Below are positions 1 to 6,263 of a stretch of 14,282 nt of DNA, one piece after another; positions within the stretch are counted from its first letter, which is position 1; every line of letters starts with the position of its first letter. The stretch lies in NCBI GenBank assembly GCA_002067265.1, contig MVQW01000322.1:1-14282 (forward strand), in the 5' to 3' direction. The notes beneath the pieces were generated by a model. The model saw only the letters and a program-made list of their open reading frames with translations. It was not told where the DNA came from and did not search any database. The DNA is from Methanomethylovorans sp. PtaU1.Bin073. Its GTDB lineage: Archaea; Halobacteriota; Methanosarcinia; Methanosarcinales; Methanosarcinaceae. The translations under genes and the position numbers were made by a program.

Positions 1-2938
1 CCAGTGACACCATCTTGTCATGTCTGGCTACATCTTCGGTATTTGAGGAGTCGATGGTGCGGATTGGGAGCTTTTCCATATATTGACGTTTCCATCTAAA
101 GAATCCGCCTCTGATAACTGAACTCACATTAGAAAACATAAATGTCCACAGTTTTGAGTTCAGAATACCTAATAGATACAGGGAGTTATTTGCTAGGATA
201 TAAGAAGTTGTATCTGAATACAATTTACTGTCATCTAAAGTGAACTGGCCATTTGTTGCGATTTCTGCATATAATATTTTAGGATATTCAAATTCGTGAT
301 AATAATCACATGCTCTTAGCTCCCACCAATAATCACCTTTATCATACCTTTTTTCTCCCTCATTTGTAAATGGTTCAAGGTGATTTGCAATGGAGGGATA
401 GTTTTCTTTCAACCAAAGCCATTTGTTCTTTGAGGTTCCTGAATTATTGTTCGTCCAACCTTTTTTGAACAAAATAAGATATTGCTGCGGTTTAAGATCA
501 ACATACCGCTTAATCTCCCGACCTGCCAAAAATGGTTTTATTATTTCAGCACTTTTTGGATCTTGAGCAATCAATCTATCTTTTGTAGCTTCATCAATAA
601 CGAATGCTTTGTTCAGACCGGTCAAAACTCCACGATATATTTTTCCTTCGACATATTCTCCAAGAGGCTTCCCCGACCGCATCAGTTTGTCAAGCAGGGA
701 TTGGTTCATTTCATCCACAAGCGACCATCCATCATCACTTAGAGAGTTTCGGTGAATCAAATGTCCACTTTCTTTGACATATTCTGAGAGATCAGAAAAG
801 TCTAAAGTGTCCACATGTATAGCCTTAAAAGAGTCATTAGCTTCGCCTTTTGCAACCCTCAGAATACATGGATATGTCGTTGCCTGCTTGAATACAGGCA
901 GATCCCCGAAATCAATGATCTCTTCTATTGTTTTGCTTTTCAGCCAACTGCGCAGAGGCTTGCCATAGTTAGCCCTCATCCATTTATTGGCAACAATGTA
1001 TGAGAACTGACCCACATCTTTCAGAAGAGAGATACCCTTCTCGATAAAATAAGCATAAAGATCAGCAATTCCGTGATATACTTCATAATGCCCATCGAAG
1101 TATTCTTTTTGGCCTTTCAGTAGTTCCTGCCGTACATAAGGCGGATTACCGATAACTGCATCAAAGCCTCCTTGCTCAAAAACATCAGGAAACTCCTGCT
1201 TCCAATCAAATGCATTGATTCGGTAGAATTCCTCATCGTTATCAAGTGTCATCTGAATAGTGGAATAAATATCAGGACCAATAAGCGAATTGCCACATTT
1301 TATGTTCTCATCCAAGGATGGAAGCACCCTTTCCTGAGTAATCGTAAGCTGCTTTGAGATACGCTCTCCTTTCTCACCTTCCAGTACCTTGAGAAGAAGT
1401 GAAAGCTTCGTTACTTCTACTGCTTGCTGATCAATATCCACGCCGTATATGTTGTTAAGCAAGATCCTTTTCTTTTCATCAGATGTAAGCCGCCAATCAT
1501 CTTCACTCATCTGATAAATTGGGAAGTCATAATCGCTTCCTGCAGACCTTACTTTCTTTCTTCCTTTCTTAGTGGAAACAGGTTTTACGGGTAGAAGCTT
1601 TTGGACCTCTTTATCAGTGGCAGCCTTTCCTTCTTTCATCAATGGCACAAGATGGGTTATGTACCAATCGACATGCCAGTTAAGAAGATAATGATAAGCA
1701 CCGATCAAAAAGGAGCCTGAACCACATGCAGGATCAACAACTTTCAAGTTCGATACTTCTGTGGGATTTTTGTTCTCAACAAGCTTTCCAATAGTGTTCT
1801 TAACAATGTATTCCACGATGTAAGTAGGCGTATAGTAAACGCCTCCGGCTTTCTTTACTTCCGGCTTCTCTTCAATCTTCGCTTGATGAGATGCAGTAAG
1901 CCTAATGACTTTGCCCAAGAATTGCTCATAAACCTGTCCCAGAATATCGGCAGGGACGACAGAGAACTCATACGGGGATTCAGGGTAATACAACCTGCTT
2001 ACAATATGCTTGAGTGTCTTATCATCGATCTCAAGAGAAGTTGTCAAAATATCCGGTTCTTCCATGCCTTCTTCATGCCTGAAATGGAAAAGTCCAGAAT
2101 TGTATTTGTCATCTGCATGTAAAAAGAGATCAATCAGATTTTTGTAAACATCCTTGCCTTCTACTTTTGCTTTAAGTTGCCCGTATTCTTCAATTCCCCT
2201 ATCCTCACAGATACGCAAAAATATGATCCGATCAATGATTTTCTGCACAGCAAGGTTCAATTCACGTACTGAAAGACTGGTGTTCCTAAGCGCAATGTTC
2301 TTAGCAAGATCATCTCTCCATCCTTCAATCTCAGCCAAGAATGCATCATCTATGCCTGCAGTCCCCTTTCCTCCTTTCTTTTGGACCAAACTATCAGCAA
2401 GATCATCGAATTTGCCTGTAAAGATTGCCTGCTTGGAATATTTCGATGCGATCTCATCCCATTTTGTAAGATAATCCTTATACGTGTAATATTCAATGCG
2501 TCCAAGTGTGGATTTATCATCAGGGGATGGTTTCTTTGTGCAGTCAAATACTATGAATTCCTCAAAGTCTGTGAGGATGCTTACAGGCAACTTTGCACTC
2601 CATGCATAACGGCGAAGTTGATAAGCAGGTTCAGGATTCTCTTTGAGATTTACTGCCGGTTTCTTTGCTTCAACAAAGAACTTTCTTACTCCACCAATTC
2701 TAAAAGAATAGTCCGGTGCTTTGGTTTTTCCACCAACCTTTACAGCATCTTCATGGATAACCTCTTTGTATCTCTCATCGTATGCCTGAGTGTTATCCAC
2801 ATCCCAGCCAAGTGCCTTGAAAAGCGGATCAATGAACTCTCTTCTTACTTGTGTTTCATTATAAGAGGGAGATGTATATTTGGAGTAATACTGATCAAAA
2901 CGTTCAACAAGTTCTATTACTTCTCTGGGAGCAGGCAT
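1..2938 (-). CDS. Type IIG restriction endonuclease-methyltransferase (Eco57I-like), C-terminus cut by window edge
   Basis: The minus strand is open from the ATG at 2936-2938 to base 1, giving 979 residues with no stop and no frameshift. The N-terminal region carries a PD-(D/E)XK nuclease signature: P75-D76, then E90-A-K92. A helical linker (about 170-370) leads to an N6-adenine methyltransferase with the SAM-binding motif DPACGSGSFL at 402-411, a motif II-like stretch NNIYGVDID just before residue 530, and the catalytic NPPY at 598-601. The remainder resembles the TaqI-like target-recognition domain, ending in the family's conserved RGGFFRWKRQY segment. By family knowledge such proteins cut and methylate DNA from one polypeptide, with Mg2+ and SAM as cofactors; the recognition site cannot be read from sequence. 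GTGAT lies four bases ahead of the ATG and fits archaeal anti-Shine-Dalgarno pairing. Probably only a few tens of C-terminal residues are missing. No separate specificity or methylase gene is visible. A BREX PglX protein seems less likely because it is longer. Confidence 0.93.
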   Translation of the reverse strand, partial: MPAPREVIELVERFDQYYSKYTSPSYNETQVRREFIDPLFKALGWDVDNTQAYDERYKEVIHEDAVKVGGKTKAPDYSFRIGGVRKFFVEAKKPAVNLKENPEPAYQLRRYAWSAKLPVSILTDFEEFIVFDCTKKPSPDDKSTLGRIEYYTYKDYLTKWDEIASKYSKQAIFTGKFDDLADSLVQKKGGKGTAGIDDAFLAEIEGWRDDLAKNIALRNTSLSVRELNLAVQKIIDRIIFLRICEDRGIEEYGQLKAKVEGKDVYKNLIDLFLHADDKYNSGLFHFRHEEGMEEPDILTTSLEIDDKTLKHIVSRLYYPESPYEFSVVPADILGQVYEQFLGKVIRLTASHQAKIEEKPEVKKAGGVYYTPTYIVEYIVKNTIGKLVENKNPTEVSNLKVVDPACGSGSFLIGAYHYLLNWHVDWYITHLVPLMKEGKAATDKEVQKLLPVKPVSTKKGRKKVRSAGSDYDFPIYQMSEDDWRLTSDEKKRILLNNIYGVDIDQQAVEVTKLSLLLKVLEGEKGERISKQLTITQERVLPSLDENIKCGNSLIGPDIYSTIQMTLDNDEEFYRINAFDWKQEFPDVFEQGGFDAVIGNPPYVRQELLKGQKEYFDGHYEVYHGIADLYAYFIEKGISLLKDVGQFSYIVANKWMRANYGKPLRSWLKSKTIEEIIDFGDLPVFKQATTYPCILRVAKGEANDSFKAIHVDTLDFSDLSEYVKESGHLIHRNSLSDDGWSLVDEMNQSLLDKLMRSGKPLGEYVEGKIYRGVLTGLNKAFVIDEATKDRLIAQDPKSAEIIKPFLAGREIKRYVDLKPQQYLILFKKGWTNNNSGTSKNKWLWLKENYPSIANHLEPFTNEGEKRYDKGDYWWELRACDYYHEFEYPKILYAEIATNGQFTLDDSKLYSDTTSYILANNSLYLLGILNSKLWTFMFSNVSSVIRGGFFRWKRQYMEKLPIRTIDSSNTEDVARHDKMVSL

Positions 2939-2958
2939 ATTATCACATAGTATTGGGA

Positions 2959-2982
2959 ACACATGCATTTAAAGAAATGTGT
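2959..2982 (-). promoter_or_regulatory. Possible promoter of the Type IIG gene inside a short inverted repeat
   Basis: Read on the minus strand, a TTTAAATG TATA-like stretch lies about 30 bases ahead of the ATG at 2938, which would give a very short leader. It sits in the loop of a perfect 6-bp inverted repeat (ACACAT at 2959-2964, ATGTGT at 2977-2982). The layout suits an operator or simply AT-rich chance. The 98-base gap to the upstream gene also allows read-through as an operon. Confidence 0.25.
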
Positions 2983-3036
2983 CACTGTATAGTAATCATG
3001 AGAATCGCCCAGGGGTCTAAAGCGTGTACCTTAAAA

Positions 3037-3807
3037 TTACCATTCATGATCTAAAATATTGACTTCATCCTGTACAGCATTCAAATAAAATTTCATCTCA
3101 CTGATGTCCTTTCTAATCAGTTCTTGTCTTTCAACTGCGTCTGGATATCTTTGAATGATGTTCTGTAGATATTGGAAATACTGCTGTTGCCATTTCCTCA
3201 AAGCATAATTTCTTCCTGAATATGGCTCCTTGCTATCTGCACAATAATTGTTAATTTCATCTGCCAGCAGAATTACATATAACCTATATAGTAAGTAGTT
3301 GCCATTTTCAGCTTCATCAAACCAATTAACGCTGTTTGTCGCAGTAAGAAGTTGTCGAACATCATCCCAAAAAGTATCTGGCACGTCAGCAATACTTAAA
3401 CTTGTCAGATGCTCTTTAAATCGATGTGCTGAATTTTTGTATTCATTGAATGACTGGAGAATATTCCCCATATGCCTATTCATATTTTTATCCTTTTTAT
3501 AGGTAAAAGCAAGTACACCATTTTCTATAACAAATGGACTCATGTTGCCAAACCATTCTAAAAACCAGTTTTCACTGAGGTAGGATACTGGATTATGATT
3601 ATCTCCAAAACCAAACACATAATTCCGATTTAATTTATCCATAGGGGTACTAAACGATTGTTTCAATTCTGGAAGTATTTTCTCTTTGATCTTTCTTGTA
3701 TCGTCTCTATTCCACTGTTTTTGTGTAATGAGATAAGTTCCAATTAAAGTAAGACCTGTAGAGATTACAATTGAGATGGCTTCGGAAGCATGATCATAGA
3801 TAGACAT
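3037..3807 (-). CDS. Unrecognised membrane-anchored protein next to the restriction gene
   Basis: I do not recognise this family. The frame opens at 3840 (267 residues), but I prefer the in-frame ATG at 3805-3807 (256 residues). GGTG lies eight bases ahead of it, and a TATA-like GATTTAATAT at 3839-3848 overlaps the first ATG, which would put transcription start near 3818. Counting from this ATG, residues about 10-28 form one hydrophobic helix (AISIVISTGLTLIGTYLI), followed by K, Q, W, N, R. The positive-inside rule therefore puts the rest, about 225 residues, in the cytoplasm. That part is mostly predicted helix, rich in aromatic and charged residues, with a long charged C-terminal helix. There is no cleavable signal peptide and no enzymatic motif that I can name. 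The gene lies 98 bases upstream of the Type IIG gene on the same strand, so co-transcription is possible. A defence role is only guilt by association. Confidence 0.72.
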   Translation of the reverse strand: MSIYDHASEAISIVISTGLTLIGTYLITQKQWNRDDTRKIKEKILPELKQSFSTPMDKLNRNYVFGFGDNHNPVSYLSENWFLEWFGNMSPFVIENGVLAFTYKKDKNMNRHMGNILQSFNEYKNSAHRFKEHLTSLSIADVPDTFWDDVRQLLTATNSVNWFDEAENGNYLLYRLYVILLADEINNYCADSKEPYSGRNYALRKWQQQYFQYLQNIIQRYPDAVERQELIRKDISEMKFYLNAVQDEVNILDHEW

Positions 3808-3838
3808 GTTTTGAGCACCCATATTTAAGTGTGAAATC

Positions 3839-3848
3839 ATATTAAATC
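3839..3848 (-). promoter_or_regulatory. TATA-like box for the membrane-anchored protein gene
   Basis: On the minus strand this reads GATTTAATAT, centred about 37 bases ahead of the ATG at 3807. With the usual archaeal spacing of about 25 bases from box to start site, the transcript would begin near 3818 and lack the upstream ATGs at 3840 and 3822. It supports the shorter start but is unproven. Confidence 0.35.
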
Positions 3849-3923
3849 TTGTGTATGGCTTTTGAAAGGAATTATCCTGGGTGGTACATTTACCCTACCC
3901 TGGGGATAATGCCTTGATATGGG

Positions 3924-3963
3924 GGACCACAGAACTTCACAGAGGCACAGAGGCAAGTGGACC
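3924..3963. repeat. Short element: tandem CACAGAGG bounded by imperfect inverted ends
   Basis: CACAGAGG occurs twice in direct succession (3938-3945 and 3946-3953). The pair is bracketed by GGACCAC (3924-3930) and GTGGACC (3957-3963), which are inverted copies of each other with one mismatch in seven. Short CACAGAGG-type tandem units scattered between genes are a familiar intergenic repeat in many prokaryotic genomes; that this is one of them is inference from the motif alone. Confidence 0.45.
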
Positions 3964-4071
3964 ATAGCTGGCTTATCTTACTGGCTCAAGTGCCAGATAC
4001 CCCTGGGAATTGTAAGTCTAAATTGCCCTGAATGCATTTTGGACTCAAGCATTTTTCCTTAATGACATCCC

Positions 4072-4190
4072 TTATATACATGCAAGTCATACTCAGAGTA
4101 TCCATATTTTAATCATTTCAATGCTCTGAAATGGAATTGTGCGTATTGTCGTTTTGTCCTAAAACATCAATGTATTCACTACTTTTAGTG
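4072..4190 (+). other. TATA-like box followed by four inverted repeats; possible structured leader or small RNA
   Basis: TTATATAC at 4072-4079 is the best TATA-like box in the gap and reads acceptably on both strands. Downstream on the plus strand come a 13-base palindrome (ATACTC-A-GAGTAT, 4089-4101), a perfect 7-bp stem (CATTTCA 4114-4120 with TGAAATG 4127-4133, 6-base loop), and two 5-bp stems (4151-4165 and 4177-4190). T-rich sequence follows near 4235-4250. Stems of 5 bp are expected by chance at this density; the first two are less so. No box C/D motif pair is present. If transcribed, it could be a small RNA or a long leader of the DUF211 gene. Confidence 0.2.
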
Positions 4191-4316
4191 TGGATCTTCT
4201 AGGCAATTTCACATAGAAATGTTCAGTTATCTTGCTGTTTTATTATTTCATCAATGTGGACGAATATGGCTCAAAAACTTAAAGAACAAAGGAAACCAGA
4301 TTTAACAAAAATAATA

Positions 4317-4365
4317 CTTATATTAACTGCATATTCATATCATCAATGCTGATATGCAGATTGAT
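4317..4365 (+). promoter_or_regulatory. Putative DUF211 promoter with operator-like palindrome
   Basis: CTTATATTAA at 4317-4326 is a TATA-like box, placing the predicted start site near 4346. The palindrome ATCAAT (4342-4347), CTG (4349-4351), spacer ATATG, CAG (4357-4359), ATTGAT (4360-4365) covers that position. Its nine paired bases per side are interrupted only by a bulged G at 4348. A repressor binding here would block initiation; alternatively the transcript would fold into a 5' hairpin. The distance to the TTG start is 63 bases from the end of the palindrome. Confidence 0.4.
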
Positions 4366-4428
4366 AACTAACCTACAATGAACTACTAAATATTGAATTT
4401 CAAGGTCATTAAAGGAAGGATGAATTAA

Positions 4429-4719
4429 TTGCCTGGTATTAGAAGAATGGTTTTGGATGTTTTAAAGCCACACCACCCCTCGATTGTTGAATTTTCTAAA
4501 AAACTAAGCATTCTGTCAGGTGTCTCAGGTGTCAATCTCAGCTTGTATGAAGTTGATCAGCAGACAGAAACTATAAAGATTACCATTGAAGGGGATGACC
4601 TGGACTATGAGGAAATAAAGCAGTCTATAGATAATCTGGGTGCTGTGATCCACAGCATTGATGAGATCGTAGCAGGCCACAAGCTTGTAGAAGAAGTAGA
4701 GACGCTGCAGGAAAGATAA
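4429..4719 (+). CDS. DUF211 family protein, TTG start
   Basis: This 96-residue protein matches the DUF211 pattern along its whole length. It opens [14 protein letters not shown] and continues into [33 protein letters not shown], and an acidic amphipathic helix ending in a conserved [10 protein letters not shown] segment. Family length is about 95 residues. Known members are reported to adopt a ferredoxin-like beta-alpha-beta fold; the cellular role is unknown, with regulatory or metal-related roles only suggested. The start is TTG at 4429. No ATG aligns with the conserved N-terminus: the first in-frame ATG, at residue 7, would delete part of the first strand. GGAAGGATGA at 4414-4423 gives a ribosome binding site. 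The gene stands alone and converges on rlmE. Confidence 0.9.
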   Translation: MPGIRRMVLDVLKPHHPSIVEFSKKLSILSGVSGVNLSLYEVDQQTETIKITIEGDDLDYEEIKQSIDNLGAVIHSIDEIVAGHKLVEEVETLQER

Positions 4720-4733
4720 GCATCTTACTTCTC

Positions 4734-4752
4734 TTTTTTGTATACTTTTTTT
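4734..4752 (+). terminator. Oligo-T terminator after DUF211
   Basis: Two T-runs on the plus strand, T6 at 4734-4739 and T7 at 4746-4752, follow the DUF211 stop by 15 bases. Archaeal RNA polymerase terminates at such oligo-T tracts without needing a stem. The tracts lie in the 40-base gap between the two convergent genes. Confidence 0.55.
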
Positions 4753-4759
4753 ATATTGT

Positions 4760-5530
4760 TCAGTATCTTGTAATAACATCAGCAAAAGCAAAATTAGGTT
4801 TTACATCCCTTATTTTCACTCTAACTTTGTCCCCTTCACTTGCTCCTTTTACAAATACGACAAAGTCCTGGACCCTGAATACTCCGTCACCTGTTGATCC
4901 TTTACTGGTGATTTCCACATCCAGTTCTTCTCCTTTCTTTACGGGCGCTTTAATGAATTTGCTGGCGATCACATATATCTCTGCACTCTGAGACCGGGAT
5001 GCTACCGGGGAAAAAGATCTTGTGTGAGTAAAACTAGTCCTTGCTTCTTCAAGAAATGTCTTAAACATATCTCCCTGGAAAACCTTGACCACAAAATGGC
5101 CACCAGGCTTGAGAATTTTCATAGCGCATCCGAGTGCAGATTTCGCAAGGTCTATAGACCGTGCATGATCATAGCTCCAGTTGCCCGAAAGATTGGGAGC
5201 TGCATCACAAATGACAACGTCCACTCCACCTTCGCCCACCAGATCAAATATTTTCTTTATGGTGTTATCGGAGGTAATATCTCCTTTTATGGTTTCTACA
5301 CCTTCTATCGGTGAGATTCGCTGCAGATCTACTCCTATGACCCTTCCGCCTGAGAGTTTTTTTGCGACTTCGGACCATCCGCCGGGTGCTGCTCCCAAGT
5401 CAACTACGGTGTCTCCCTCTTTAATTACATTGAACTTCTCATTTATCTGCAACAACTTGTACGCAGCCCTTGACCTGTAGCCTTCTTCTTTTGCGCGCCA
5501 GTAATAGGTATCTCTTCTATCCCTTGCCAT
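4760..5530 (-). CDS. rlmE: 23S rRNA (uridine-2'-O-)-methyltransferase RlmE/FtsJ with C-terminal TRAM domain
   Basis: The 256-residue protein is a Rossmann-fold SAM methyltransferase of the RlmE (FtsJ/RrmJ) family, which methylates the ribose of a uridine in the A-loop of 23S rRNA. The catalytic tetrad is intact: K25 in YRSRAAYK, D109 in CDAAPNLSG, K149 in FVVKVFQG, and E184 in SAEIY. The SAM motif DLGAAPGGWS is at 44-53. Residues about 195-256 form a TRAM domain (ITSKGSTGDGV ... VRVKIRDVKPNFAFADV), an RNA-binding barrel found in the archaeal form and absent from the E. coli enzyme of about 209 residues. The ATG at 5530 has AGGA three to six bases ahead, inside the 13-base gap that follows the upstream gene, so the two are probably co-transcribed. 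Confidence 0.95.
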   Translation of the reverse strand: MARDRRDTYYWRAKEEGYRSRAAYKLLQINEKFNVIKEGDTVVDLGAAPGGWSEVAKKLSGGRVIGVDLQRISPIEGVETIKGDITSDNTIKKIFDLVGEGGVDVVICDAAPNLSGNWSYDHARSIDLAKSALGCAMKILKPGGHFVVKVFQGDMFKTFLEEARTSFTHTRSFSPVASRSQSAEIYVIASKFIKAPVKKGEELDVEITSKGSTGDGVFRVQDFVVFVKGASEGDKVRVKIRDVKPNFAFADVITRY

Positions 5531-5543
5531 TATCCTGCCTGTA

Positions 5544-6092
5544 TTAGTTTGATTGTTTTAGGTGTTCTATCTTTTTACTTAGTTCCATCAGATGATCAGC
5601 TACTGCTGTAAATCTGCCTGGTAACCATGAATCGTAGTCATAATAAAGATTAAGCAGATCGCTATAGTGTGATTCCAGTGTTTTTATTTCCTTGATTTCA
5701 TTTCTGGTTGAGCTTATCCCCATTTCAAGGTCATGCATTCTTTTCTCGAAGTTTTGCAATAATTTCATTGCAATGAAATCCATATCTACTTTTCTCACAG
5801 ATAGTTTCAGAATATCAATGACCTGACTAAGTTCAGCCGGAATCTGTGGGAATGCATTTGGTCCTGTTATGAAATATATGTTCTCATCGTCTTTTGTTCC
5901 TGATATTTCCTCTGCCGAAACAGATTCGATCAGATGTTCTTTTGCAGCTTTCATGCAAAGCTCATGCAGCGCATTTGCCTCGTGAGTAGAATTTCTTAAC
6001 TCAGATATCTCTTTGTCCACAGCACATATTTCTTCAAAAGTAACAGCACCTAGAACATAGGTTATACCTGTAAGCTCAGCAGCGGATATCAT
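5544..6092 (-). CDS. Unrecognised helical/coiled-coil protein, first gene of the rlmE operon
   Basis: I do not recognise this 182-residue protein. Residues 1-60 look like helices (MISAAELTGITYVLG, then acidic helices). A short strand-like piece, NIYFITGPNAFPQIP, lies near 71-85. From about 87 to the end it is long charged helix likely to form a coiled coil (FEKRMHDLEMG, RNEIKEIKTLESHY), with a YYDYDSWLPGRF break near 149-160. There is no membrane segment, signal or metal site. It starts at ATG 6090-6092 with AAGGT nine bases ahead and ends 13 bases before rlmE. Co-transcription with an rRNA methyltransferase hints at ribosome or RNA work, but that is inference. A TATA-like TTATTTATG lies near 6124-6134. 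Confidence 0.85.
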   Translation of the reverse strand: MISAAELTGITYVLGAVTFEEICAVDKEISELRNSTHEANALHELCMKAAKEHLIESVSAEEISGTKDDENIYFITGPNAFPQIPAELSQVIDILKLSVRKVDMDFIAMKLLQNFEKRMHDLEMGISSTRNEIKEIKTLESHYSDLLNLYYDYDSWLPGRFTAVADHLMELSKKIEHLKQSN

Positions 6093-6225
6093 AAGACCAT
6101 ACCTTAAAGGAAGGATATACCATAAATAAGAAAGAGGGTAATAAAGTTACCTACAACTTGCACCTTCTACAAGCAAGCGATTCTAACAGAATAGCACATT
6201 GTTCATTTAGAACAGTATTATTATC

Positions 6226-6259
6226 AAAAATAGAAAGAGGACTGCACAAATGCAGTCTT
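6226..6259 (-). terminator. Hairpin plus T-tract terminator of leuS
   Basis: Just beyond the leuS stop, on the minus strand, a stem forms between 6251-6259 and 6238-6246 (AGGACTGCA with TGCAGTCTT, nine pairs including one G-U, loop of four). It is followed on the minus strand by CTCTTTCTATTTTTG, with T5 at 6226-6230. The stem and T-rich tail strongly suggest termination here, separating leuS from the downstream rlmE pair. Confidence 0.7.
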
Positions 6260-6263
6260 AATT

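Larger units (their letters stand above)
3849..4316. other. Long intergenic region with repeats and palindromes but no gene
   Basis: No credible coding frame exists between the membrane-anchored protein gene and DUF211: stops are frequent in all frames. Bases about 3870-4020 are visibly more G/C-rich than the AT-rich 4040-4430, as if the segment were a junction of unlike sequence. It contains a tandem 8-base repeat element (3924-3963), a small CTGGC/GCCAG hairpin (3981-3985 with 3992-3996), a TATA-like box (4072-4079), and a run of inverted repeats (4089-4190). No transposase remnant or tRNA cloverleaf was found. Confidence 0.6.

Noticed and set aside
482..2474. Several plus-strand frames of 60-110 codons
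   Set aside because: All lie opposite the uninterrupted Type IIG frame; none has a recognisable domain or a ribosome binding site.
2381..2950. Open frame of 189 codons on the plus strand
   Set aside because: It is antisense to the Type IIG coding sequence, which has clear motifs. The antisense product is Cys/Ile-rich and low in coding quality.
3981..3996. CTGGC/GCCAG hairpin as a tRNA arm or terminator
   Set aside because: No matching acceptor, D or T arms surround it and no T-run follows; a 5-bp stem is expected by chance.
3841..4428. Possible remnant gene or transposase fragment in the intergenic gap
   Set aside because: Stops occur often in all six frames and no recognisable peptide motif remains.
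6090..6100. Three-codon upstream frame (ATG GTC TTA TGA) overlapping the start of the 182-residue gene
   Set aside because: Too short to distinguish from chance, and no ribosome binding site favours it over the main start.
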